Shown here: piece after piece, positions 24,719-32,754 of the stretch
Layout: each line of letters begins with the position of its first letter
Position numbering within the stretch: the stretch's first letter is position 1
Assembly: GCA_016207095.1 (NCBI GenBank)
Contig: JACQQF010000099.1
Location: 1 to 34,271, forward strand
DNA length: 34,271 bases
DNA from: Candidatus Methylomirabilota bacterium
GTDB taxonomy: Bacteria; Methylomirabilota; Methylomirabilia; Methylomirabilales; Methylomirabilaceae
Direction of reading: 5' to 3'
Notes under the pieces: generated by a model
What the model saw: only the letters and a program-made list of their open reading frames with translations
The model's database searches: none
What the model was told of the DNA's origin: nothing
Position numbers and translations under genes: made by a program

Positions 24719-25478
24719 AGCAATCGCAGTGTTGCTCATTCGCTTCGCTCGTCGACACCGAACGACCTTTACTGAGATTTCCCAGCGCCAGAGCATGCAA
24801 CTCGAACTTGGGGCCGTTGTCGGAGTTCAAGAACACTATCGTGCCAGCGGCTTCGGAATCGAGGTCATCAATCCTCCTGGTTCATCGCAGTTTGTCGTAA
24901 AGACAAGTACCCGTGGCGCGCCGTGGAACTACTCTCGCATCCGCGCTGTTCTTCACGACGACGCAGTCGACATTCACATGAACCTGATGGTCCGGGGGGC
25001 GCATGACGACGGTATCTATTGCGTTGACGTCGGCGTTACAAGCCCAGACGCCATTCCGGCGAAGAATCCAACCAAAGGCAAATGGCTCTGTCTAGACAAT
25101 AAGGACCTCCGCTCGTTCGCCGAGGTGAAGCGCTTGGTGGTCTACCCAATGCTACTTGCTCAGTTCGTGGGAATTGTTCACGAGATCAAGCCGCGGTTTC
25201 TTAGACCGCCAGCGCGCCGGAAGTACGGGAGGCACGGCCACATCCCACCCACCCTCATCGTGCTCGGTCACTTCTCTGGCAACTCGGCGGAGATCGTTCG
25301 GGCGTACCCGGAGCGGGGCTTTCAGATTAACATCGCTGAGAACTTCGATGTGCGGGTAGCTTGGTCACGCAATGAAGAGACACGTTCTCCTCTCTACTGG
25401 GGGGACGAGAGCAAGGCACCTCAAATGGACCCCAAGAAGGTCGCGGAGGCTCTTACTGCCGAACTCACGGAGGCGTAG
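24708..25478 (+). CDS. Unknown protein with a possible PD-(D/E)XK-like core, second gene of the cassette
   Basis: 256 residues from a GTG inside the preceding gene. The centre reads GIYCVDVGVTSPDAI (D107) then LCLDNKDLRSFAEVKRLVVYPMLLAQFVGIVHEI, where E139-x-K141 follows a strand and leads into a long helix. An acidic residue on a strand, then ExK and a helix, is the layout of restriction-endonuclease-like nucleases, although the fit is by eye and distant. After a basic linker (RPPARRKYGRHGH) comes a second alpha/beta region, PTLIVLGHFSGNSAEIVRAYPERGFQINIAENF. The family is not recognised. A cassette pair with a nuclease-like protein suggests a defence function, by inference only. Confidence 0.65.
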   Translation: MNVEAIAVLLIRFARRHRTTFTEISQRQSMQLELGAVVGVQEHYRASGFGIEVINPPGSSQFVVKTSTRGAPWNYSRIRAVLHDDAVDIHMNLMVRGAHDDGIYCVDVGVTSPDAIPAKNPTKGKWLCLDNKDLRSFAEVKRLVVYPMLLAQFVGIVHEIKPRFLRPPARRKYGRHGHIPPTLIVLGHFSGNSAEIVRAYPERGFQINIAENFDVRVAWSRNEETRSPLYWGDESKAPQMDPKKVAEALTAELTEA

Positions 25479-25484
25479 CGCCAC

Positions 25485-25617
25485 GTCCAACACGGCTCTT
25501 AACCTGTTGGCCTTCGCTCTTGAACCGCCAGGAGCACTGGTGGCGCCATGAATCCTGTCAAAGGGCGTAGGAGTTGCCAGTGAGGTCGGAGCGCAGCTCA
25601 GCGCTCAGCCGTTAGGT
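25485..25617 (+). other. Probable long attC closing the second cassette
   Basis: R'' GTCCAAC (25485-25491) lies seven bases after the gene stop, and R' GTTAGGT (25611-25617) is a full GTTRRRY match. The 133-base span is within the range of long VCR-like sites. The complement of R'' (GTTGGAC) matches the core at the start of this cassette (GTTGCAC) in all but one base, as expected. Internal fold-back is imperfect: segments near 25511 and 25565 are partly complementary. This is less certain than the attC at 24221. Confidence 0.5.
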
Positions 25618-26016
25618 TGCCGGAAAATTGATTCATGAGACATCGAGGAAAGAGTTAATGACTGAAAGGCGTGTCCAATTTGTAGAAAGGGCGGGTTACA
25701 CGATGGCGCGAGCACGGAGCGCGGTGAGGTGGCTGGGGCCCCAGCCGAGATACGTCTGATAGATGTAGGTGTTGTGGTAGCCATCGTGGCTGCAGGCTTA
25801 GTGGATCCGTGGCAGGGTCCCCGTCATTCGCCACACGGGCATCTGAAGGGTGAGAGTTCCATACACAGGATCTGAAAACTTCTGGAAACACGCTCTCTCC
25901 CATCAGTCCTCCCGAGAGAGAACCTCCAGCGGCGACTCCAGTCACCCAAAAACCACCACGCCGGGGCCGGGATCGGCCATGACCTTCTCCAGGATCTCAT
26001 CAGACATTCGGCTACA
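25618..26016. other. Decayed intergenic DNA with an unidentified coding remnant
   Basis: No intact gene. On the minus strand, 25696-25797 reads as 33 residues (SHDGYHNTYIYQTYLGWGPS then a basic end) bounded by stops, with protein-like composition but no start codon or family I recognise. Another minus-strand piece near 25930-26008 (SDEILEKVMADPGPGVVVFG, then stop) looks similar. Both may be debris of lost genes. Confidence 0.4.
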
Positions 26017-26445
26017 TTATGTGTTAGCTGCTCTAGCCTTTTCGCGTACCTTTGCGTTGAACTTCTCTGCGTTTATTACGAATCGCTCGTGCGTACCTTT
26101 GCTGATAACATCCACCCCATCGTGCGCCTCCACCTCAAAAACCAGCCTTCTTCCGTCCACTTCGACGAGCTTCACTCTTGCTACGACTTCAAATCCAGGT
26201 GGTGTTGCAGCAGAATGGCTTACATTTATGCGAGTACCGACCGTCTGTTCTGCCGGCCAGTCGAGGTGTGGAACTACCGATTGTATGCAAGCCCATTCTA
26301 GGAAACCTACCATAAATCCTGTAGCGAACACCTCTGGCATCACCTGGAATTCTGGAGATTCAGGATACAGCGCCGGCACCGTTTTTGTAGCGGGTACGCG
26401 GAATCGCAGTTCATGTTCGATACCAAGTCTCAGCGTTTCCTTCAT
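26017..26445 (-). CDS. Hot-dog thioesterase, FlK (fluoroacetyl-CoA thioesterase)-like
   Basis: 142 residues with AAGGAG before the ATG. The sequence fits the FlK-type hot-dog family: GTRINVSHSAATPPG and ARVKLVEVDGRRLVFEVEAHDGVDVISKGTHERFVI. The residues that form the FlK catalytic site, threonine, glutamate and histidine (T42, E50, H76 in the Streptomyces enzyme), have counterparts at T42, E50 and H77. The family hydrolyses small acyl-CoAs; specificity for fluoroacetyl-CoA is not implied outside fluoroacetate producers. It is the last gene of a minus-strand run after the crotonase and Nudix genes. Confidence 0.88.
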   Translation of the reverse strand: MKETLRLGIEHELRFRVPATKTVPALYPESPEFQVMPEVFATGFMVGFLEWACIQSVVPHLDWPAEQTVGTRINVSHSAATPPGFEVVARVKLVEVDGRRLVFEVEAHDGVDVISKGTHERFVINAEKFNAKVREKARAANT

Positions 26446-26483
26446 CTCAACTCCTTTCTTGGACGTGCTTTCGGAACAACAGC

Positions 26484-27041
26484 TTACAGGCCGCGAAGGC
26501 GGGCGATGTGCAGGACGGCAATGATCGTCATGCCGTCCAGGATCTCACCATCCATGACCATGCAGAGGACCGTGGTGAAGGGGAAGACCTGCGGCTTAAT
26601 AAACTCGGTGTCATCGGGTGGCCGGCCATGGACGGGCTGGAGTTCCTCGGCGAGATAGAGATGAGCGGTCTCATCCAGAACGCTCTTGCTGGTATGGTAG
26701 GCTACGATCTTGGTGAGGCGACCTGCCCTGTATCCCGCCTCCTCCTCCAGCTCCCGCTGAACCGCTTCCTCGAATGATTCCCCCGGCCGCACGCCGCCGG
26801 TCGGCATCTCCCACGTGGCTCGCCCTGCCACATATCGATACTGCTGGATCAGCAAGACATGGTCGCGGTCCACGAACGGAAGGATGCCGACGCAATCGCC
26901 GCAGGTCACGACGCCGTAGATCGTGGTCTTGCCATCGGGGAGCTCGACCAGGTCCTCCCGAAGCGAGAGCCACCGGTTCTGATAGATCGTTTCGCTCGAT
27001 ACTCTCTTCCAGGGTTCAATGGCCAGGTGGCGTTTGCTCAT
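26484..27041 (-). CDS. Nudix hydrolase, ADP-ribose pyrophosphatase-like
   Basis: 185 residues with AGAGGGG before the ATG. The Nudix box GGVRPGESFEEAVQRELEEEAGY (G-x5-E-x7-REx2EExGY, about 102-124) is intact, so metal binding and pyrophosphate cleavage are expected. The preceding strand ILPFVDRDHVLLIQQYRYVAGRATWEMPTGG and the dimer-type N terminus are like the ADP-ribose/NDP-sugar pyrophosphatases (NudF). It probably removes toxic ADP-ribose or related nucleoside diphosphates. Exact substrate is unknown. Confidence 0.92.
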   Translation of the reverse strand: MSKRHLAIEPWKRVSSETIYQNRWLSLREDLVELPDGKTTIYGVVTCGDCVGILPFVDRDHVLLIQQYRYVAGRATWEMPTGGVRPGESFEEAVQRELEEEAGYRAGRLTKIVAYHTSKSVLDETAHLYLAEELQPVHGRPPDDTEFIKPQVFPFTTVLCMVMDGEILDGMTIIAVLHIARLRGL

Positions 27042-27082
27042 CGTTCCCCTCTTCTCGTGGCGGCCCGGCAGACCTTGGCTTC

Positions 27083-27868
27083 CTACCGGCCAGTGAACCG
27101 CGGGCGCCGCTTTTCAAGGAAGGCGGCCACCGCCTCATCATGATCTTTCGACTTCCAGAGACTCCGAAAGAGCTTCCCCTCCAGGCCGAGACCCCTCTGA
27201 AACGACATGTTCCGCCACTCGACAAGGGCTCGCTTCATCGCCCGGATGGCCAGAGGCGGCTTAGCCGCGAGCCGCCGGGCCACGGCCCGCGCTTCACTCA
27301 TCAGCTTCGATCGAGAGACAACGCGATCGACGAGTCCCAACTCGAGAGCCTCTTGGGCTGTAACTGTCTCCCCCAGCAAGAGCAGGCGCGAAGCCCTCGC
27401 CGGGCCGACGAGGCGCTGCAACCGTTGCCCACCTCCCCAGGCAGTCATTAATCCCATGTCTACCTGCCGAAACATAAAGGAGGCCTCCGTCGCCGCGACG
27501 CGGAGATCGCAGGCCAGGGCCACCTCGGTTCCACCTCCGATGGCGTAGCCATTGATAGCGGCGATCGTAGGGACAGGAAGGCGCTCGATGCGCATCAGGA
27601 CGCGGCCCATCATTGAGAGCATCTCCTGGACCTGGCGATCAGTCAACAGGCTTTGGAAGTACCGAAGGTCGCCGCCGGAGATGAAGGCCTCTCGTCCGGA
27701 ACCGGTGAGGATAAGCGCCCGCAGCTCCCGGTCTCGCCCCGCCAGCTCGGCAGCCACCCCCATCTCCTCCATCGTCCTGCGATCGATGGCGTTCTTGACC
27801 TGTGGTCGATGAATCGCGAGCGTGGCGATCTTGTCCCGGACCGCGTAGCGGAGACTGGTGAAGGTCAT
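27083..27868 (-). CDS. Crotonase-fold (enoyl-CoA hydratase/isomerase family) protein
   Basis: 261 residues. The oxyanion-hole segments of the crotonase fold are present: AFISGGDLRYFQ (about 62-72) and GYAIGGGTEVALACDLRVA (about 107-125). However, both catalytic glutamates of enoyl-CoA hydratase seem absent: alignment on GGGQRL puts Q135 at the first and R161 at the second (positions 144 and 164 of the rat enzyme). It may therefore catalyse another reaction such as decarboxylation, isomerisation or thioester hydrolysis. The C-terminal helices are complete. It lies upstream of the Nudix gene on the same strand. Confidence 0.85.
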   Translation of the reverse strand: MTFTSLRYAVRDKIATLAIHRPQVKNAIDRRTMEEMGVAAELAGRDRELRALILTGSGREAFISGGDLRYFQSLLTDRQVQEMLSMMGRVLMRIERLPVPTIAAINGYAIGGGTEVALACDLRVAATEASFMFRQVDMGLMTAWGGGQRLQRLVGPARASRLLLLGETVTAQEALELGLVDRVVSRSKLMSEARAVARRLAAKPPLAIRAMKRALVEWRNMSFQRGLGLEGKLFRSLWKSKDHDEAVAAFLEKRRPRFTGR

Positions 27869-28047
27869 ATCTTCAGATTCCGGGTGTCAAGAATCTAGAT
27901 TGCCAGGTCTCTGCTCCGAACTCTTGATTCTGCGTCGAACACAGAGGAAGACCAAGTATGAAGGAGAAGGGGCCCATGAGATCTCCAAGACAGCCAACAA
28001 CGAGCTAAAGTAACTTCTTAGCAGTGATGATATATCTTATTAATTTA

Positions 28048-29517
28048 TCAGATATCAGATTGAGTATGAGTGTTCTCTTTATCGCGTTGAACGGGTCTGA
28101 TTCCAAGTTCCCGTAGTTTCTTTCGTAGGGTGTTCCGATTGATCCCGAGTAGCTCGGCCGCTCGGAGTTGATTCCCGCGAGTCCGCTCCAGAACATGCAA
28201 CAGCAGGGGCCGCTCAAGGGCCACGAGGAAGTGAGGGTAGATCTGCCCATCCCTTTCCGCCTTGAGTCTCTGCAACTCTGCCCCGATCGCCTGATGGACC
28301 ATCCGCTCAAAGGCCGAGCTGCTGCCTGCCCCGCTTTCCTCCGATCGCGCGAGGGCCGCCGGCAAGTGCTCAGGAAGGATCAAAGAGGTTGCGGCGAGCA
28401 CGCACGCGCGCTTGACCGCATTCTCCAGCTCCCGCACGTTTCCGGGCCAATCGTATGCGAGCATCAGCTCCAGCGCCTCGGGCGACACCGTTTTTGGCTC
28501 CCCCCCCTGCTCCTCGGCAAACAGTCGGAGGAAGTGGCTCACGAGAAGTGGGATGTCCTCCCGTCGCCCCCTGAGCGGGGGGAGGTTGATACCCACCACA
28601 TTCAGTCTGTAATAGAGATCCTCTCGAAAGGTCTTCTGTGCGACCGCCCTCTCGAGGTCCTGGTTTGTGGCGGCGATGACCCTGACATCGGCGGAGAGTG
28701 GCCGCTCGCCACCCACGCGCTCGAACTGGCGCTCCTGGAGGACACGCAAGATTTTGGCTTGAAGCCCAAGGTCCATGTCCCCGATCTCGTCGAGGAAGAG
28801 GGTCCCGCCCTCTGCCAGCTCGAATTTCCCTCGCCGCAACGCGCTGGCTCCGGTGAATGCGCCCTTCTCGTGGCCAAACAGCTCACTCTCCAAAAGGTCC
28901 CGGGGAATGGCGGCGCAGTTGACGGCCACGAACGGGCGCGCGAGGCGGCGGCTATTGTAATGAATCGCCCTTGCCAGCAGCTCTTTGCCGGTCCCGCTCT
29001 CCCCCCTGATCAGCACAGTGAGGTCGCTCGATGCCATCTTCCCGACCAGCTTGAAGATCTGCTGCATGGCCGGGCAGAGACCCACCACACCTTCGAAGTC
29101 AAACGCCTGGCCTCGGCCCCCCTCCATCCGGGCCACCTGTTCGGTGAGATCGTGGACCTCGAAGGCACGCCGCACAAGAATCGACAGCTCATCGAAGTCG
29201 AACGGTTTCGTGATATGGTCGTACGCCCCGCGCTTCATCGCCTGAACCGCCGCCTGCAGTGTGCCAAAGGCTGTCATGATGATGACCGGAAGGTTGGGAC
29301 GGATCTCTTTGATCCGGGTGAGTGTCTCAAATCCATCCGAACCCGGCATCTTGATATCCATGAGCACGAGATCGATGCCTGATTCGGTCGCCCGCGCGAG
29401 GGCCTCGGCCCCATCAGAGGCCAGCACGACGCGGTAGCCCTCACGCTCCAACGCCTTACGGAGAGCCCACCGGATGCTCTCCTCATCGTCCACCACGAGG
29501 ATCTTTTTGGGCCCCAT
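28048..29517 (-). CDS. ntrC: Sigma-54-dependent response regulator, NtrC-type
   Basis: 489 residues from the ATG at 29517, overlapping the ntrB stop (TGATG); a GTG one codon earlier is possible. Domains: receiver (1-120) with D10, D11 and phospho-acceptor D54 in [12 protein letters not shown]+ ATPase (about 142-380) with Walker [15 protein letters not shown] loop for sigma-54 contact, and the [18 protein letters not shown] region; C-terminal Fis-type helix-turn-helix (about 430-475, [27 protein letters not shown]). It activates sigma-54 promoters when phosphorylated. Two sigma-54-like promoters occur in this window, next to the nitrogen genes. Whether this is the nitrogen NtrC or a paralogue cannot be proved here. 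Confidence 0.92.
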   Translation of the reverse strand: MGPKKILVVDDEESIRWALRKALEREGYRVVLASDGAEALARATESGIDLVLMDIKMPGSDGFETLTRIKEIRPNLPVIIMTAFGTLQAAVQAMKRGAYDHITKPFDFDELSILVRRAFEVHDLTEQVARMEGGRGQAFDFEGVVGLCPAMQQIFKLVGKMASSDLTVLIRGESGTGKELLARAIHYNSRRLARPFVAVNCAAIPRDLLESELFGHEKGAFTGASALRRGKFELAEGGTLFLDEIGDMDLGLQAKILRVLQERQFERVGGERPLSADVRVIAATNQDLERAVAQKTFREDLYYRLNVVGINLPPLRGRREDIPLLVSHFLRLFAEEQGGEPKTVSPEALELMLAYDWPGNVRELENAVKRACVLAATSLILPEHLPAALARSEESGAGSSSAFERMVHQAIGAELQRLKAERDGQIYPHFLVALERPLLLHVLERTRGNQLRAAELLGINRNTLRKKLRELGIRPVQRDKENTHTQSDI

Positions 29518-30710
29518 CACGGTCTAAGCCATTCTTGCGGAGCTGGCCCCGGTTGTTTCGCCAGGGGAAGCATCACGCGAAAACTGCTGCCCTTCCCCGG
29601 TTGGCTCGCGGCCTCCATGGCACCCCCATGGTCTTCAACGATCCGGAGACAGATGGCCAGCCCGAGTCCGGTCCCACCCTCCTTCGTCGTAAAGAAGGGC
29701 GTGAACAGGTGGCGCTCGATCTCGGGATCGAATCCGGCTCCCCGATCGATGATCTCCGCCACTGCGACCGAAAGGCCTCCGCACCGCTGAGAGGAGCGCT
29801 CGTACCTGGTCCGAAGGGTCAGCTCCCCCCCACCCGGCATCGCCTCGACGCCGTTTCGTATCAGGTTAAGGAAGACCTGATGGATTTCAGCCGGATCGGC
29901 GAGGATCTCCGGAAGCTGGGGATCGTACACCCGCTGGACGCTCACGCCGCGGTCGCGCAGCGGAGCCTGCTCCAAGAACAGAAGGTTGTCAAGAATCTGG
30001 TGGAGGTTACACGAACGGAGGACGGGGGCTCTGGGGCTTGCAAACGAGAGGAGTATCTCAACGATGCCGGCAAGTCGATCAACCTCCTTGATGATGACGG
30101 AGGTGTACTCTTTGAAGGCGGGGGGGAAGTCACTTTCGCCCTCCAGCAACTGGGCCGCGCCCCTGAGCCCCGCCAGGGGATTTCGAATCTCGTGGGCTAC
30201 CCCTGCGGCCACCGTTCCCAAAGCTGCCAGGCGGTCGGAGCGCGAGAGGCGCTCCTCCAGATCCCTGATCCGTGTCTGGTCCCGCAGGGCCAGGACAACG
30301 CCCCTCGCCTCCCCCCTGGCATCACGAATCAGGGAGCCGACAGCGCTCACGACGACCTGGGAACCGTCTAATCTGGTGAGCCGAGCATCGAAATCGGTGC
30401 GGGTCCGACCGCTTTCCAGGGTCTTTCGCACAAGCTCTTGCAGCGGTCGATCGTGTGGAAACGCCTGCTCGAAGGGTCGGTCATTCAGCGGCTGAGCCGA
30501 GAGACCGATCAGTTCCTCGGCCGCTTGATTGACCGAACGGATTCGCCCGCCCGAATCGACGACGACAATGGCATCCTGCAGGCTTCCCAGAAGGTCCTCA
30601 TAGTAGATCCGCATCGACTCGAGAGAGGAGCGCAGATCGCCGCATGTCTGCCTGAGCCGTTCCAGCTCGGAAGCATTGTCCTTTGGTCGCTCTTCCGACT
30701 TCGCCGACAT
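29517..30710 (-). CDS. ntrB: PAS-containing sensor histidine kinase, NtrB-type
   Basis: 397 residues with AAGGAG before the ATG. Layout: N-terminal coiled coil (10-40), PAS domain (about 40-150), HisKA with phospho-accepting H173 in AAGVAHEIRNPLAGLRGAAQLL, and HATPase with N-box LIRNGVEAM, G1 IIDRGAGFDPE and G2 GTGLGLAIC. No membrane segment or signal peptide, so it is cytoplasmic as NtrB is. It would phosphorylate the regulator encoded directly downstream. Nitrogen signalling is suggested by architecture; no PII gene is nearby. Confidence 0.92.
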   Translation of the reverse strand: MSAKSEERPKDNASELERLRQTCGDLRSSLESMRIYYEDLLGSLQDAIVVVDSGGRIRSVNQAAEELIGLSAQPLNDRPFEQAFPHDRPLQELVRKTLESGRTRTDFDARLTRLDGSQVVVSAVGSLIRDARGEARGVVLALRDQTRIRDLEERLSRSDRLAALGTVAAGVAHEIRNPLAGLRGAAQLLEGESDFPPAFKEYTSVIIKEVDRLAGIVEILLSFASPRAPVLRSCNLHQILDNLLFLEQAPLRDRGVSVQRVYDPQLPEILADPAEIHQVFLNLIRNGVEAMPGGGELTLRTRYERSSQRCGGLSVAVAEIIDRGAGFDPEIERHLFTPFFTTKEGGTGLGLAICLRIVEDHGGAMEAASQPGKGSSFRVMLPLAKQPGPAPQEWLRP

Positions 30711-31041
30711 CGCGCTCCTTCTTTAGCCGAGCCATCTTAGCCGATTTCGGCTGTAGTGACAAGCCGGAGGCCGCGCCTCACATGCTAAAGGCCCGTGCAG
30801 TGAGGAGATGGTGCCATCTCGGGACGCGGGGCTTCATGCTGGACTCCGGGTGCAGACGAGGGGTTTAACGGTACTAGGAGATCAGGATCGAGGTGGCCCA
30901 TCTGGCGGGGAAACGCGAGTGCCGCGGCGGAGATGGCGAGGTGGAGAAGCGCACACCAGCGCAAGAGGGGGGGAAGCAGCGCGATCGCGCGGTTTAGAGG
31001 CGATCGGCGTTAAAATAATCTAAGATGGCATGAAGACGGCG
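30711..31041. other. Intergenic region upstream of ntrB
   Basis: About 330 bases with no convincing gene. It contains a small AGCCGA/TCGGCT hairpin (about 30748-30764) near the ntrB start and purine-rich sequence, and ends with GCGATCGCG-type palindromes around 30978-31008. No clear terminator for the small minus-strand gene at 31042 was found. Confidence 0.4.
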
Positions 31042-31275
31042 CTATTTGACGACAACATTCGTAGTGGTCCGAAGGACCCCGGACACACCTTGGATCTTTG
31101 AAACGATCGTGGAGCCCAATGCGTTGATGTCACCGGCCTCAACGAAGGTGATGACATCGTGCGGACCGGTCACGGCATGAGACAACTTTACCCCTGAGAT
31201 CTTGGACACCTGCTTGGCGACATCCTTGGCCCGTCCAGCAGAACACTCGAGAAAGATGAAGGCAGAAACAGCCAC
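31042..31275 (-). CDS. Stand-alone Lrp/AsnC effector-binding (RAM) domain protein
   Basis: 77 residues from a GTG with a perfect AAGGAGGT five bases upstream. The sequence AFIFLECSAGRAKDVAKQVSKISGVKLSHAVTGPHDVITFVEAGDINALGSTIVSKIQGVSGVLRTTTNVVV is the alpha/beta RAM domain that binds amino acids in Lrp/AsnC regulators, without the DNA-binding part. Such lone domains form rings and may sense metabolites or modulate partner regulators. Its Shine-Dalgarno overlaps the stop of the cysteine-rich mini-protein, so the two are coupled. Confidence 0.9.
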   Translation of the reverse strand: MAVSAFIFLECSAGRAKDVAKQVSKISGVKLSHAVTGPHDVITFVEAGDINALGSTIVSKIQGVSGVLRTTTNVVVK

Positions 31276-31285
31276 TGTGACCTCC

Positions 31286-31483
31286 TTAGAATGGGACGAT
31301 GGGCATCACGCCCTCGCCGAAACAGACAGTGCAGGTGCAGAGCCCAAGGCCGCCGCAATGACTACAGGCCCGGGCGGAACGCGGTTCGGTCTCGGTCCTC
31401 ATCAGTCCGCACCCGCCGCAGGTCGGGCAGCCGATCTTCTTCAGCCCCTTGCACAGCGGGCATTCCACCATGCCGCCCTGCAC
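31286..31483 (-). CDS. Mini-protein with four CxxC motifs (DnaJ-type zinc-ribbon)
   Basis: 65 residues from the GTG at 31483, which has GGGAGG eight bases upstream; a longer frame reaching to 31735 lacks that support. Cysteine pairs at C8-C11, C19-C22, C40-C43 and C51-C54, in contexts such as CPLCKG, CPTCGG and CSHCGG, are those of the DnaJ cysteine-rich region, which folds around two zinc ions. No J domain is present. Possible roles include thiol/redox chaperoning or metal binding. It is probably translated with the RAM-domain protein ten bases downstream. Confidence 0.75.
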   Translation of the reverse strand: MQGGMVECPLCKGLKKIGCPTCGGCGLMRTETEPRSARACSHCGGLGLCTCTVCFGEGVMPIVPF

Positions 31484-31724
31484 GAAGCTCACCTCCCATA
31501 GCCCGTTCCCATAAATGGCAGTGTGATTGTCTATCACCTCCTGCACGAAAGTGCAAGGAAAAAATATGGCTCTAACGGCCACGCGTGAGCCTCTTTCGCT
31601 CTTTTCACTTGCGGGACGGCCCGGAGGTAGAGCTCGATCTCTTCCTCGAGACAGCGCACCAACAGCCGCTTGAGCAGGTGGCGGGTCCGGGGGATGAGAT
31701 CCTCGGGGTCCCGAGCGGCTCCCG

Positions 31725-32570
31725 CTAGCAATCATCCGATCGTCCCAGATCTAATTTTTCGTGACTATTCCCCACCTTCCGGTAATACCCGGGCCCGTTG
31801 GGGCCAGTCTCGTTCCACTGCGTGGAGGGATCCAGCAAGAAGTTCTCGCCCGTCGTGGGAGAATGGGCATACTGCGTCCCCAGTTCTTTATTATATCCCC
31901 TCAGGTTCCCCCCGTATCCGCACCCGGGTCGTGTCGGTTTTCCTTTCCCGGACCCGGGCGAGTCGTATCGAACCGGAATGAGCTGCGTCACGCAGCGAAT
32001 GGACACGGCGACCCCGGCTGCGGTGCGAAGCCCTTGCTTGCCCTGAGATCGATTGGCGAGAGCCCAATAGACGGATTCAATGTACCCCTGAGGATTTGGA
32101 CTCGGGTAGATCTTGTAGAAGACGAGCCCTGTATGCTTCGCCGACTCAAGGGATCGAAGCGTAAAGTAGTTCAGGAATGGTCGAGGGGATGACGAGGTGC
32201 GCATCCCGCTCGGATCGCTCAACAGGGCGCCCAGGATCTGATTGGTGAGAAACCGGATGGAGGTCTCTGGATCTCCATACAGGTCTCCATAGAACGGTTG
32301 CATGGCTCGATTGATATGGGTCACGCCCCAGCCCGCATACATGGTTTTATCCGCGCTCAGAGCTTCGGCGGTCGAGGCCTGCGGATTGGTCCAGAAGCTC
32401 CAGTCGCGTGGTGCGAAGGCGCTGCAGTGGCCTGTCTGCTTGACTTGTAGCGGGGTGCCTCCCGTCCTGAGGCCTGCGCTCCCGGCAGGCGTGCTGGTCA
32501 TCCCTACGTAAGAGAGCGGGAGCACACTCACCAGAACAGTGAATGCAGCGGGTACCCGTCGAGCCTTCAT
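31725..32570 (-). CDS. Secreted protein of unknown function
   Basis: 281 residues with GGGGAGGTGG before the ATG. A signal peptide with a hydrophobic core (about 7-22) is followed by a small-residue linker and a mature domain with no family I recognise. It is rich in aromatic and Gly/Asn/Ser residues, for example DWSFWTNPQASTAEALSADKTMYAGWGVTHINRAMQPFYGD and HTGLVFYKIYPSPNPQGYIESVYWALANR. Cysteines are few (about C49, C192, C217 and C281) and might form disulfides. Its location is probably periplasmic or extracellular. Neighbours give no clue to its role. Confidence 0.7.
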   Translation of the reverse strand: MKARRVPAAFTVLVSVLPLSYVGMTSTPAGSAGLRTGGTPLQVKQTGHCSAFAPRDWSFWTNPQASTAEALSADKTMYAGWGVTHINRAMQPFYGDLYGDPETSIRFLTNQILGALLSDPSGMRTSSSPRPFLNYFTLRSLESAKHTGLVFYKIYPSPNPQGYIESVYWALANRSQGKQGLRTAAGVAVSIRCVTQLIPVRYDSPGSGKGKPTRPGCGYGGNLRGYNKELGTQYAHSPTTGENFLLDPSTQWNETGPNGPGYYRKVGNSHEKLDLGRSDDC

Positions 32571-32754
32571 AGATCCACCTCCCCCCGGTTAGTGCGTACT
32601 ATTACCGTCCCGGTCTTCCTTGCCTCCGCCTTTATGGCGTCCCCTCCCCGAGATAAGAATGACTGATTTGGGCAACATCCGTGTCACCCCAATCAAGCGC
32701 TTTCCTGATTCTAGCAACACATCGGAAACTCTTGGAAATCCTTGAGATGTTTGG

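Larger units (their letters stand above)
22851..25617 (+). mobile_element. Decayed integron: intI remnant, attI-like core and two cassettes
   Basis: Elements in order: C-terminal integron-integrase remnant (22851-23039), an attI-like core GTTGGGG (23169-23175), a DUF4238 cassette (about 23170-24277) ending in a well-formed attC, and a two-gene cassette (about 24278-25611) ending in a weaker attC candidate. The integrase remnant reads in the same direction as the cassettes, unlike class 1 integrons, where intI is divergent. With no functional integrase the array can only move if an integrase acts in trans. The extents of the cassettes are inferred from the core sites. Confidence 0.65.

Noticed and set aside
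28168-29382. A 404-codon plus-strand open frame opposite ntrC
   Set aside because: The NtrC-type gene on the other strand is complete with all motifs; the opposite frame has no recognisable domain.
31534-31731. 65-codon minus-strand frame upstream of the CxxC mini-protein
   Set aside because: It starts with TTG, has no Shine-Dalgarno and overlaps the end of the secreted-protein gene. The sequence is not recognisable, so I could not support it.
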